NCBI RefSeq assembly: GCF_932526225.1
Contig: NC_064043.1
Coordinates: 15,498,085 to 15,562,084, forward strand
Length of the DNA stretch: 64,000 nucleotides
Direction: 5' to 3'
From: Nematostella vectensis
Lineage: Eukaryota; Cnidaria; Anthozoa; Actiniaria; Edwardsiidae
Shown here: positions 46,992 to 57,615 of the stretch, piece by piece
Layout of the letters: every line of letters starts with the position of its first letter
How positions within the stretch are numbered: position 1 is the stretch's first letter
Notes under the pieces: generated by a model
Database searches by the model: none
Seen by the model: the letters and a program-made list of their open reading frames with translations, nothing else
What the model was told of the DNA's origin: nothing
Position numbers and translations under genes: made by a program

Positions 46992-47690
46992 GTGTTCAAC
47001 ACAATGGTGGTCCTACATACTGTGCTCACCAAAGGCGAACAGACGCTCTTCTTCGAGCAGCCGATAAGGCGCCCACGCTTCCTGGCGCACCGGCAGTGCT
47101 CGCTGTTTAACAGCTGGTATAATCCCGAGCGGGAGCATCAGATAACGACTATAGCCACCCTCCCGCCCATCGCTACCATGCCAGCCGGGCACCACACGGC
47201 CGAGTCCATCGTGGAAACGATCAACCGCGCTGAAAGCAAGATTCTGGCCGCGAAGCTGGATCCCCTCACCGGGGAAATCGCGCTTATGTCCAATGGCGTT
47301 GCGTTCCTGGATGCCGAGCTTTGCGCACTGTTTGGCCTAGAGGCTAAAGACAATCAGTTGGGGAAGCGAGGCCTCGCACTTCCCTTGGGGGGGGGGGGGG
47401 GGGGGGCGGTTAAGGTGGCTTTGCCGAAAATAGAGGCTCTCCTCATCTGTTGCGATATCGTAGATCGCACGCAATGCCTCTCGAGAGGCGAGACTTCAAA
47501 CGTTCTCGCTTGCCTAGAAACCCGCGGGAGACCGCACGAGAAAGTCGTCTATGGACCCGACATCCCCGTTTGTGCCGCAGCATCTTCCTCTGAGTTTGTC
47601 TCGAGTATCCAAATATGGATAAGGGATAACTACGGTAGACGGGTGGACTTTAAGGGCAAGCCCGTTCGCCTTGTATTAGAGCTAACCTAG
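46992..47690 (+). CDS. Putative minor capsid/penton-type protein
   Basis: 232 residues from ATG 46992 (an ATG at 47004 is an alternative start). Two beta-rich ends flank a G/glycine run (poly-G at 47388-47406) whose length may be a sequencing or assembly issue. The C-terminal strand pattern SSIQIWIRDNYGRRVDFKG resembles the last strands of jelly-roll capsid proteins in this class. The role is inferred from context and size only. Confidence 0.5.
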   Translation: MFNTMVVLHTVLTKGEQTLFFEQPIRRPRFLAHRQCSLFNSWYNPEREHQITTIATLPPIATMPAGHHTAESIVETINRAESKILAAKLDPLTGEIALMSNGVAFLDAELCALFGLEAKDNQLGKRGLALPLGGGGGGAVKVALPKIEALLICCDIVDRTQCLSRGETSNVLACLETRGRPHEKVVYGPDIPVCAAASSSEFVSSIQIWIRDNYGRRVDFKGKPVRLVLELT

Positions 47691-47706
47691 CTCCGACGTA
47701 GCAAAC

Positions 47707-48216
47707 ATGGCAAACAGCGACGTTAGCGGTGGTGCCATATACCCCTCGCTTCCCAGTGTTTGCCTGCAAACGCACATGGCGCAGGGCGTCGGCGGCGACG
47801 TGCAAAGCTTCCGACTCCAGAAAATATGTGACACTCAGGCGGTCCTAGACAACGAGATAACGCATCATCGACAGGTGCGGAAAAAGTATAAGCGTGCCCT
47901 TGCCGTTACCCATGCTGTGTCTGTGGCATCCGGCATTTCTGCAGGGGCGCATTCCAGCGCCGGGGTAGGGGTCTCTTTGAGTGGGATGGGGGTTCTGATC
48001 GGCGGTCCGTTGGCAGGGGTCGCTGTTATGGTCGGTGTCGTGGGCGTAGGCGTAGTCTCTAGGGGTCTTACGAGCAAGGTGGCTAAACACGAAGACACGA
48101 TGGTTTCAGCGGAGAGTAAGAAGAACTCGATCAGCGAGCTGGTCTCTAAGGCTCTGCAAGACAGGCATATCTCAGACGAAGAGTTTCGGCTAATACTTCG
48201 GGAACAAGAGAGATAA
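47707..48216 (+). CDS. Membrane protein of the element
   Basis: 169 residues starting 16 bp after the preceding gene. Residues about 70-120 are glycine/valine rich and hydrophobic (GPLAGVAVMVGVVGVGVV), one or two membrane passes, flanked by basic and charged segments. After its stop, another frame at 48263-48324 reads KKRLREIREEFGSEVFE and ends, so the original protein was probably longer and lost its tail to a frameshift. Confidence 0.55.
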   Translation: MANSDVSGGAIYPSLPSVCLQTHMAQGVGGDVQSFRLQKICDTQAVLDNEITHHRQVRKKYKRALAVTHAVSVASGISAGAHSSAGVGVSLSGMGVLIGGPLAGVAVMVGVVGVGVVSRGLTSKVAKHEDTMVSAESKKNSISELVSKALQDRHISDEEFRLILREQER

Positions 48217-48464
48217 TACACGCTCAAGGCCGCTATCAGATCTCGACACGGCCTCGCATCGCGAAAAGGTGAAAAAGAGACTGCGAGAAATTCGCGAGGA
48301 GTTCGGGAGCGAGGTGTTCGAGTAAAGCTCAGGTTTAAACACCACGCCAGCGGCTTTGAATTTACTGCCGAAAAACGTGTGTGTGTATACTACAGGACAG
48401 ATGGGGGTCTAATTGCAAGGTTCCCACATGTTACCGCGCGGAGCCGCGCTGGGGGCATACCGCC

Positions 48465-48494
48465 GCCGGAACGGCAAGCGCTTGCCGTTCCGGC
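48465..48494. repeat. Perfect 30-bp palindrome
   Basis: gccggaacggcaagc followed immediately by its exact reverse complement. It lies between the last gene and the right terminal repeat. One half-site (gcttgccgttccggcgg) recurs at 45730-45746. Confidence 0.95.
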
Positions 48495-48569
48495 AGGCTG
48501 GGGGGCGCGGTGCGGGTCCCTCCCGTTTCTATGCGCGCGCGCATACATGTGGCCCCAGTCCCGCCACCC

Positions 48570-48775
48570 TACGGAGTGTCGATAGACAGCGGGTTGATGA
48601 TTGCTAATTATTTATCTACGCGATCCCCGCCCGCTGCTGTCGTTAGACAGCGGATTGACGATTGCTAATCTACGCGAAGTGTATTTTGTGTAGATTGACT
48701 TTTAGTAAAAGTTTATCTACGCGAAGTGTGTTTTTTGCGTAGATTAACTTTTAGTAAAAGTTTATCTACGCGAAG
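48570..48775. repeat. Subterminal hairpin repeats
   Basis: Two copies of gatagacagcgg(g/a)ttgatgattgctaat and three of tctacgcgaagtgt...gcgtagattaacttttagtaaaagttta. Each can form a hairpin between tctacgc and gcgtaga. They immediately precede the right terminal repeat. Confidence 0.8.
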
Positions 48776-48794
48776 CGTTTCTATGAACGGCCAA

Positions 48795-48988
48795 AGTCCC
48801 GCCGGGCCGGTCGGGGCTTGGGGGCTCGCCTCCCAGCCTTGGAACGGTGGTGGGGGGCCTCAGCGGGGCGTGGCGCGCCTCCCAGCCTTGGGATGGGGGG
48901 CTCGGCGGGGCGTGGCGCGCCTCCCAGCCTCGAAATGGGGCTGGGAGGCGTAGATACGCGAATCGTTTCTATGAACGGCCCCGGTCCC
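48795..48988 (-). repeat. Right terminal inverted repeat
   Basis: Reverse complement of the left end, with the same GC-rich subunits (cctcccagccttggaa). A second copy of the end motif gcgtttctatgaacggcc lies in direct orientation at 48775-48792, so the right end carries two terminus-like motifs about 190 bp apart. Confidence 0.93.
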
Positions 48989-49076
48989 AACCATTTTGTA
49001 ATCTTTTTTTTCTGTTTTATTTTCGCAATGCTGGAAAGCTGATGAAGCTGTGATACACCTACTTCAATAAAGGTTT

Positions 49077-49330
49077 TGTCAGTGCAACTGGCAAATAGCA
49101 ATTACCAAATGGTGGTTCTACGACCAAAAGGTGTTTATGGGTAGTAATTATTTGAAAAAAATATAGGTGATTAAAAAACTCAAGTGATTTCAGAACCATA
49201 TATTAAAATATAATAGTCATGTTTTATTTATATTTTTCTGAAGTTGGAAGAACTATTTTGGGATCCATGGGTCCTTTTGGTTGTAGAACTGCCATTTGTC
49301 AAACGCTATTTGCCAATTTCACTGACAGCA
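49077..49330. mobile_element. Short inverted-repeat element
   Basis: 49077-49131 and 49276-49330 are inverted copies (tgtcagtgcaactggcaaat... and its complement), about 80-85% alike. There is a 145-bp AT-rich loop and no coding capacity. It borders the right end of the virus-like element. Confidence 0.65.
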
Positions 49331-49434
49331 TTTTTTAAGGTGTATATTCACAACTGCATTGATATTTCCATACAAAACATGACAAAAAAAAGAAACAACA
49401 ACAAAGAAACAACACAAATTTTTATGTAAGCTGC

Positions 49435-49440
49435 TTTATT
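49435..49440 (-). terminator. Likely polyadenylation signal of CNOT7
   Basis: AATAAA on the minus strand about 545 bp past the stop codon. It is the clearest signal downstream. Confidence 0.4.
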
Positions 49441-49981
49441 CTACTAATTTATAAAGTTATGCATGGAATAAAAAACACCCACAATGAGTAGGCTCTGTAA
49501 TATCAAGTGTTCAATAACCAGTCCTTATATACTTTAGTCTAAAAATAAACTTTAAAAATATGACCTTTGTGAGTATAACATGTCGCACCAGCCCTTGAGC
49601 TGTTCAGAAATGTTCAAATAAAAATTGAGGAAATGTTGGGGAGCCAAAACATTGTTTGAATTAATTGGGATTTGTGTAAAACCATGTACTTCCTGGTCAA
49701 TACCATGAAAGGCATTCCAGCACATGTCCATACAACAATCAAGGCACGGCCAGGGAGATCTTAAATACGTGTCAACTCTATCGAAGTGACCACAACCAGG
49801 TCTACTAAATTAAAAATGCCCTGTGTTACAAAGGGTTTGGTACTTGAGTGTGGAATTGGGAACTAGGGGCATTGAGTATTCAGGTCTAATCAATAGACTG
49901 GATACAGCCCTGGATTACCAGTCCTAGTAAACAACTCCATACTGGTGTGGTTACTGGACACTTGGTGAATGACAGACTGGG

Positions 49982-52900
49982 TTATGGGTTTGTTGCAGGT
50001 CCACTATAAGCTTGTCCGCCATTTACAAACGAGGTGCCCAGACCATACAAGTGTCCACAGTACTTGTCATCATCTATGTTATCCTCAAAGAACAGCTGGG
50101 ATGTGCAATACAAATGATGAGAACCTAGAAACTATGTGCTTAATTTAGGCTTTAAGAGTCCCACAATACTGGTTCTCTGGGAATGACATCAAATATATTT
50201 GTGCTTGATAGACCATAAATTGTTAAGAATAACTTTGATGCCATTCACAAAGAACTAAAGTATAGTGGTCAAAAGCATCTACCTTTTCAATAGCTGTAAA
50301 CTACAGTTTTGCTAAAAAAATCAAGCTAAAACATTGACCAGTAAGAAAGAACAACTCCAACAAACAGTGTTTACATCATGTTTCAAGAGTGTTTCAGGGA
50401 AAGGCTAACTAGGGAACATGTCACCATGTCACATGTGATGTCTCCTACCCGGGGGGGGGGGGGGGGGGGGACTCCAATAAAAACAGACCGGGGTGATTGT
50501 TGGGAAAATCAATCTTAACCCTGAGGGATAGCATTTTGGGTGTGGTCAACAGAAATTTTACCCCTAAGAGATAGCAAATTGGGTGTGGTAAAAGGAATTT
50601 TATAACCCTAAGAGATAGCAGAATCGGGAAAAAAAACTGTTAAACACCCCTTAAGAAATAGCAGTTGGTAGAATTTTATACCCTAAGAGATAGCAAAATC
50701 GGTAAAACAGTTAAACACCCCCTAAGGAAGCCTTTATATATATATCAGTAATGCATGAGAATTATGTGCAGTCCTCTGTGTCAACACATCAAAAAGTATC
50801 AGTGAAACAGTATTATTAAACTTTACCTCTCGCATCTTGAAGAATGCATTCCCTGTCAGCAAACAATCGCTTCCTGCTTGGTGCTGAGGCCCAATTCTTT
50901 CTAACTGAAAAAAGCAAGGAAGAGCAGATTGTAAAATGGCACAAAGCATAATTTAATGTGGATTCCTTTTTGTATTCCTGCTAGACAATATTCACAATAC
51001 CCAGAATCTTATTGTGAGATGCTGTTTTTATCCACAAGAACAGTACTGTTGAAGAAACCCCTCAAATACTAAGTGAATAAAATGTATGGGAACTGTATAG
51101 GAACTTAATACACCTAATATACGTTAGGCATCTTGAAGAGGCATTAGTACAGTATGCTGGCACTAAGTGAAGCCCACTGTCTTAAAGAAAACAACAGTAA
51201 GAAAACTGCCTGGTGGACAATGGCCCTGACTTTGACCATCAGGTACGGCATGGAGATAGTATCACTCAGGACTTACATCTAGCAACTCTGAAACTTCTTG
51301 TAAACCCCCTTTCAAGCTCTTGCAGCTTTTCATCAAGTACTTGACATCATAGATTTTGGGAAAGTACAACTTGAGCAACTCAAAAAATTCAGATTCTTCT
51401 GATGAGAGATTTTGTGCGGTCAAGACCTTTATCAAGTATCCAAAGTCGTAGGCACTGTAAGGAAAAAACAGTGGAATTAGAGCAAAAATAAATCCCTGAA
51501 TGAGGGTAAAGGGAGGGATAACTAAAGATATTACAACAGTACAAGTACCAACCCACACCCCTGTTCTGACTAACCCCTACGTTCTGACCACTCCCTGGTT
51601 CTGGTTCTGACAGGTACCCCCTACGTTCTGACCACTCCCTGGTTCTGGTTCTGACAGGTACCCCCTGGGTTCTGACCACTCCCTGGTTCTGGTTCTGACA
51701 GGTACCCCCTAGGTTCTGACCACTTCCTGGTTCTAGTTCTGACAGGTACCCCCTAGGTTCTGACCACTTCCTGGTTCTAGTTCTGACAGGTACCCCCTAG
51801 GTTCTGACCACTCCCTGGTTCTGGTTCTGACAGGTACCCCCTAGGTTCTGACCACTTCCTGGTTCTAGTTCTGACAGGTACCCCCTGGGTTCTGACCAGT
51901 CCCTGGTTCTGGTTCTGACAGGTACCCCCTAGGTTCTGACCACTTCCTGGTTCTAGTTCTGACAGGTACCCCCTATGTTCTGACCACTTCCTGGTTCTAG
52001 TTCTGACAGGTACCCCCTAGGTTCTGACCACTTCCTGGTTCTAGTTCTGACAGGTACCCCCTGGGTTTTGACCACACCCTGGTTCTGGCTACCCCCTGGT
52101 TCTGACTACCCTCTAGCATCTGACTACCCCTCATCACGTTCCACCAAGTAATCTTCCCAAAGGTCTGGTTTAGCCTGCGTGGCAATGGAATTTCTATTGG
52201 TGTGAGACTGCAGGGCTCACCTGTGAAAGGAGAGCCACCGGACCTCATCCCTTAGGACAAGTCCTGATGTGATAAGAAGTTCAGCAAAGTCATTCACATC
52301 AATTCCCTCCTCTTCATGCTGCTTAAACTGTATGCCTGATCTGTTGAGCAGGTCAATTGAATCCTGTGCATACATGTCCTCTCTGAAACAACAAAATTAA
52401 AATTAAAAATGGTTTTGTTTTCCTTGCTTTTGTAACACATCAACTAAAAGCATTCTATGTCATATACATATGTAATGATAAATGATTATTTGTTAAATTT
52501 ATAAAAGGGCAGGGGATACAATGGTTTGTTTCACGCCCTGCTAAACAGGCAATTATGTTCCTAGCGCCCCACATTGGGGACTTTAAGATACGAGTATGGC
52601 TACGAGTACAGCAACAAGTACGGGCTACGAGTACAGGGACAGTAGAAAACAATAGAATTAATTTGAGAATTGAAAGGCTGCACATGAAAATTTAATGTCT
52701 GATAGATTTCCAACTGTTCTCCTTAAGAACACGACACAAAATTCCAAGTTTTACGGTCTAGCGAGTACGTGGAGGGTTTGAGTATAAATTCACCTGTTTC
52801 ATATTGTAGAAATGAAGTTTGAGGTTGAATTTTTGTTTGTTCCTAAATATAAATTCAAGGTAATTTCATCGAAACTACTGTGGAATTTGTCGCAAAGCGC

Positions 52901-54862
52901 TAAAGTATTATCTCAGCCACTCCATGTTAACCGTAGCCGTTGTCACATCTTAAAGTCCCTATTGTGATCAACATTGTGATATGTTGAGGGAGCTATTTGA
53001 TTACTGTATCGCCACCACAAACATGTTTTTTGTGTTTAGCCAGTTGTCATAATTCTATTCAGTTTTTCTATTTACATTATTTTATGGATACAGGAATAAA
53101 AGGCAAGCTACAGTAGGTGAGCAATGTCACACAGCACAGTTAGCTACATTAACAGATGATTCCAGACAAGCCATCCACGAAATCCTGAACAACAATGCAT
53201 TGCCTAGCAGCCAAGCAAAAGTCCCTTTCCAGTGGTATTCACAGCCAGCACTCACGTCAAGTTGAATTTGAAGTTGAACTGCCAAGTCGCTCCATCAGAA
53301 GGCTGCTGACCATGGTCATTGTAAAACGACATTCCAAGCTGAATAATCTTTAGTAAGTCTACATTGCAGCGTAGCAACTGGAATTGGTATTCAGCTGTAC
53401 TTCGGAATTCACCAATAGGTCTGGCAACAACCCCAGGGAACTCTGTGTCCTGAGTGGAGTATAAAATCATTACAAAAAGTTCATCAGCCACCAATATATC
53501 AAAGACAGGATTCTACAAAGCTAGTATTAAAGGTGACTTACTACAGTACCAGAAGTTCGACACCTCTCCGATTTGTGCTTTTGCTACACGGGCGCATTGC
53601 ACTTGTTGTTGTTGTTAGCCCCATTTCCATGCTGGATCACAGGGGCCATTTTTAACCTGTCTTTAACCTGCTTTCAATCCAAGCCTTGTTTTTATACTAT
53701 AGCAGTCACATGACTATCTTTAAATAATTATGACTTTGTTAGCTTTGTTGTGCCTTAGTAAATATGAGGCTTTGAGCCTCGTTTCTATGTTAGATTGGTC
53801 ACATGTACCTTTTTTAAGGTTATTTAACCAAAGATTGACAGAGACTGGATGACGTAAAACAGAGTTCTACTTATAACTATGATTTTAGCCTCGCTTCAAT
53901 GATGGCCCAAAGGGGCCATTTCTAAACCTTCACCAAGTACCCCTCAAACACTTTTCAGAATTGTCGACAAGTTATTTTAGGTTCCTTAGGGACTAATGAA
54001 CACCACTAGACTATTCCCTGACCTTCTTGACGAAATGCCATGGGAAAACACATCCTTCTGGACTATAATCCAATTGCAGGGCGATTTTGAACAATGTTCA
54101 CATGAGCGTGTTTCTCAGAAAATGAAGGATGTTTATTTCAGGGTTTTAATGTATACAATTTTAACCCGTACTATTTAGACCTTCACAACTTCATCCAGGG
54201 ATGTTAATTTTAACAACTGACTTGTCTGGTAAAGAATTTTACTTCTGTCTCATATCCAATCCCCACGTACAATTTTTTTCTAGATCACTGACCAAATACT
54301 TTGATGATTAATTAGCTGTGTAAATTGAGGAATCAATTGTTGAATTTTCATCCCTGGACCAAGTTGTGGTGGTCTAAATAATATGGGTTAATATTGTATA
54401 CATTAAACCTCTAAAATAAACATCCTTCATTTTCTCAAAAGCGCTGGATTAATTGATTAATTTCATTGAAACTTGCAATCTGGAGGCAGCATTAATTGTA
54501 TTAGGTAGGGTGACATCATATCTTGGAGAGACTACGCCCTACAGTACCTTGAAAAATTTCAGCATATATGAACTTTAATCCTTCCTTGTTAATGTAGTGC
54601 ATTTATATCTACAAATCAGTGCAATGCGCCCGTGTAGCAAAAGCACAAAGTGGAGAGGTGTCGAACTTCTGGTACTGTAGTAAGTCGCCTTAAACTACTG
54701 CCCAAACAAGATATTAATTCTCTTTTTATTCTCAAGCGAAGACAGCCTACTAACCATAGCAACATAAGGGTATTCATCAATAATATTTCGTATTTTGGCA
54801 AACTCTTCTTCAAGATTGCCTTGCCACACATCTCTGATGCCGAAATTTACTGTTGTCGGCAT
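49982..54862 (-). CDS. CNOT7: CCR4-NOT subunit 7/8 deadenylase (CAF1), complete
   Basis: CAF1 shortens mRNA poly(A) tails in the CCR4-NOT complex. Six coding exons on the minus strand: 54755-54862, 53256-53449, 52221-52382, 51277-51454, 50827-50904, 49982-50095. All have AG/GT borders, phases match, and the total is 277 residues (human CNOT7 is 285). DEDD nuclease residues are visible in MDTEFPGVV (D and E), [10 protein letters not shown] (D) and [11 protein letters not shown] (H and D). Conserved blocks include [32 protein letters not shown] and [14 protein letters not shown]. The ATG is the first in the exon, after a plausible 5'UTR acceptor (aagtaagcag, about 54888). AATAAA lies at 49435-49440 on the minus strand. 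Introns hold a TTAA-flanked element, a 21-bp array and a 44-bp array. Confidence 0.97.
50440..50740. repeat. G-run followed by short diverged repeats
   Basis: A G22 run (50451-50470) followed by three to four copies of accctaagagatagcaaaattggg-like sequence. It is in the last CNOT7 intron and is probably a copy of an interspersed element. Confidence 0.5.
51560..52090. repeat. Minisatellite, 44-bp unit
   Basis: About 12 copies of ggttctgaccactccctggt followed by tctggttctgacaggtacccccta. Located in the CNOT7 intron between the exons at 51277 and 52221. Confidence 0.95.
52383..53255. other. CNOT7 intron, no feature seen
   Basis: Intronic AT-rich DNA with a short repeated 'tacgagtac' motif around 52590-52635. 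Nothing else is supportable. Confidence 0.5.
53527..54693. mobile_element. Non-autonomous element with 75-bp inverted ends and TTAA flanks
   Basis: 53531-53605 and 54614-54690 are inverted copies (ggtgacttactacagtacca ... complement). Each end is flanked by ttaa, suggesting a TTAA-targeting (piggyBac-type) or similar transposon. The 1-kb interior has no transposase. Located in the first CNOT7 coding intron. Confidence 0.7.
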
Positions 54863-55194
54863 GCTCACAATCCCGGCGTCACAACCCCTCTGCTTACTTG
54901 CAAACTACTGTGCATATGCAAGGACTACTGTATGTCTGGCCTTTACTTGGTCAATATGGAAAAATCCTACAAGAAGAACACAGTGAGTAATAAGCAGCTA
55001 GGAAATTACTACATCCAAGTAATTTACGGTAGTGGGGATCAATTTTTTAGCCCAGAAACAGACATTTGACAAAAGCTTGCACCAGGTTTCCATTTTGATT
55101 GCATGATTTGTGAAGGTCCAAGAGGAAAGTTATGAGTTATGAGCAACACTGGTGTCTCTGCCACAGCTCCAAGCATCTCCTTACAGTATCTGAA

Positions 55195-55587
55195 ATAGTT
55201 ATCAGTAAAATATCCCTAGTTATCAGTAAAATATCCCTAGTTATCAGTAAAATATCCCTAGTTATCAGTAAAATATCCCTAGTTATCAGTAAAATATCCC
55301 TAGTTATCAGTAAAATATCCCTAGTTATCAGTAAAATATCCCTAGTTATCAGTAAAATATCCCTAGTTATCAGTAAAATATCCCTAGTTATAAGTAAAAT
55401 ATCCCTAGTTATAAGTAAAATATCCCTAGTTATCAGTAAAATATCCCTAGTTATCAGTAAAATATACCTAGTTATCAGTAAAATATCCCTAGTTATCAGT
55501 AAAATATCCCTAGTTATCAGTAAAATATCCCTAGTTATCAGTAAAATATCCCTAGTTATCAGTAAAATATCCCTAGTTATAAGTAAT
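55195..55587. repeat. Minisatellite, 21-bp unit
   Basis: About 19 nearly identical copies of agttatcagtaaaatatccct. It is open in frame on both strands because 21 is a multiple of three. Located upstream of the first coding exon of CNOT7, probably in a 5'UTR intron. Confidence 0.96.
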
Positions 55588-56640
55588 ATGTTGTTGCTGT
55601 CCTCCAGCAAAGATAGGGTACAAAGACGTGAACAATGAAACCCTGAGGAATCTTTTTCTTTCCTGTCTAAATTATTATCATATTCCATAATAATATTCCA
55701 GAGTGACTGTGTGGTACACAGTTCTTTTAGGTTCAAATCCTTTTTTCACAACCTTTAGCAGCCAACCTCTGTTAAACAGAAGAGTTCTAAAGTTTGTTTC
55801 TACTAAATGTGCCACTGTAAACTTTTCAAATAATGTTTTATGAATCAGGAGATTAAATGGACTAAAAAGAAGAGCCCCTTTAAACAGACAGCAGGCAGCA
55901 AACAAATAGGAGGCTTTGGGGTGAGTATTCACAAGTGGCTTCAGTGTATACAGTAATACTGTAATACGTGTCTAGTAAGCTTGGGGCAACATGGGTGCTT
56001 TTCTAAGCCAGAGAGAGAAATAATAACATAATGACAGGTTATACCTCATGAAGTTTACTTCTGTTTACAGATTTGTTTAAGCTTCACACGCAAACTTTCA
56101 CACATATCTCTTAAGTTCCTAGAGAGATGGTTAGGTAAGAGCTTTCTCAGGTGTGGGTACACTATTTACCAAATAAATAATAAGGCAACCGTTATATCAA
56201 AGTGTTAGGGTTAACATTTCAAGAAGTAGGTCTAGATCTCCAATTCAGTACTTATAACTTAAAGTAAGTAACATTTAACTTTGTCTTCACCTTGAGAAAC
56301 CTTATGTGAAACTCTCCAAATTTCCGTAAAATCAACCTCCCAAAACTTGAGCAAACAAAAAAATAACTCACTATTTGAAATGCTTATCATAGAGTTGACA
56401 ATCAGCACGTGCTAGGCAGTATATTCTTCTATGTATAAAACACACACAGGCTACAATCGACGATACAAACATCAGAAGAGTTTCAATCATGCCGTTCGGT
56501 TTGAAGTCATATAAGAGTCAATTACAAAGATAAATACACTTACTTTAACCTTTCCCTCTTTGCACTTGTTACTTCAAAATTCTTCCAGTGAATAAGTCCA
56601 GTAAATGATTTTCTGTGGAGTGCATAGATGAAACAAAGAG
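55588..56640. other. Probable 5'UTR intron of CNOT7
   Basis: AT-rich, no gene. Small open frames (55678-55932) lack recognisable domains. Confidence 0.4.
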
Positions 56641-56702
56641 GATTCAGTTGATGTACTACTCCAAGAAAACAAAATGGCGTCTAATCGCATTGCGCATGCG
56701 TT
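56640..56702 (-). promoter_or_regulatory. Likely CNOT7 promoter
   Basis: Contains tgcgcatgcg, an NRF1-type site, next to an aaaatggcgtc motif often seen at housekeeping starts. It is located 1.8 kb upstream of the CNOT7 ATG and pointing the right way if a 5'UTR intron exists. No TATA box. Confidence 0.4.
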
Positions 56703-56747
56703 TAAAGGTAAAACAGCTGGCTCAATTTTATGGATAAGGCTCCTGCA

Positions 56748-56838
56748 TGCATGAATAGCCTGATCTTTCAGACGGCACGTGATCGTTTGTTTTGCAGTGA
56801 AACGATTGATCACGTGCCGTCTGATAAATTAGGCTAGT
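56748..56838. mobile_element. Small hairpin element
   Basis: atagcctgatctttcagacg...cgtgatcg and its diverged complement (cgattgatcacgtgccgtct...aggcta) form an almost complete hairpin of about 90 bp. It is typical of a tiny MITE. Confidence 0.6.
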
Positions 56839-57254
56839 AAACGAATCTTTTTTTTTCATACTTAATTTTGATTTACAAACACCCTGACACATCGCACACC
56901 TCGTAAAGCAAGCATACCTGTCAACTCTCCCGCATTAGGCAGGAGTCTCAAGAGTTTGGACCCCTTCTCCCGCTCTCACGCGTGGAATGTCAAATCTCCC
57001 GCTTTTTAGCGATTTTTATCGCTTTTACCGCACAAAATATTCGAAAATACCGCAATACCGAAAAAAAAAACGAAAATATCGCATACCATACAGAACAGTT
57101 AGGGTCATAACTAAAATTGGAGGCATTTTGTAAATAAAGAAATTATCCAATTCCAGCAGAGTACCCACCCCCTCCCCTTTGGTATTTGTATGCCAAGCTA
57201 TCACTTGAAATACTCAATTGATTGATATGAGCTTTATTAAGCAGCAAGATTTTT

Positions 57255-57615
57255 CTCAGGAAATTTGCAAAGCGTTCATTAAGGATGACGTTAGTTTAGT
57301 AAAGATGACTTTAGTTCATTAACAATGACGTTAATTTATTAACGATGCCGCTAGTCCATTAACGATGACGTTAGTTTATTAAAGATGACGTTAGTTTATT
57401 AGCGATGCCGTTAATTTATTAACGATGCCGCTAGTTCATTAACGATGACGTTAGTTTATTAAAGATGACGTTAGTTTATTAGCGATGACGTTAATTTATT
57501 AACGATGCCGCTGGTTCATTAACGATGACGTTAGTTTATTAGCGATGACGTTAGTTTATTAGCGATGACGTTAGTTTATTAACGATGTCGCTAGATCATT
57601 AACGATGACGTTGTC
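57255..57615. repeat. Minisatellite, 20-bp unit
   Basis: About 18 copies of gatgacgttagtttattaac with gatgccgctagttcattaac variants recurring in order. Each unit contains a CRE-like tgacgt. Confidence 0.95.

Larger units (their letters stand above)
39503..48988. mobile_element. Polinton-like / virus-derived element with terminal inverted repeats
   Basis: Both ends carry the same terminal inverted repeat (gggaccggggccgttcatag at the left, its complement at the right). GC content rises sharply inside. Genes include a polymerase-like/helicase protein, an rve integrase, an A32-like ATPase, capsid-like proteins and membrane or acidic accessory proteins, the hallmark set of Polinton/Polinton-like viruses. 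At about 9.5 kb it is shorter than typical full Polintons (15-20 kb), and several genes are truncated or frameshifted, so it is a decayed endogenous copy. No adenain-type protease was seen. A target duplication is obscured by the G-run at the left end. Confidence 0.88.

Noticed and set aside
55132-55736. 168- and 199-codon repeat frames in the 21-bp array
   Set aside because: Same cause; antiparallel frames over a perfect repeat without signals of a gene.
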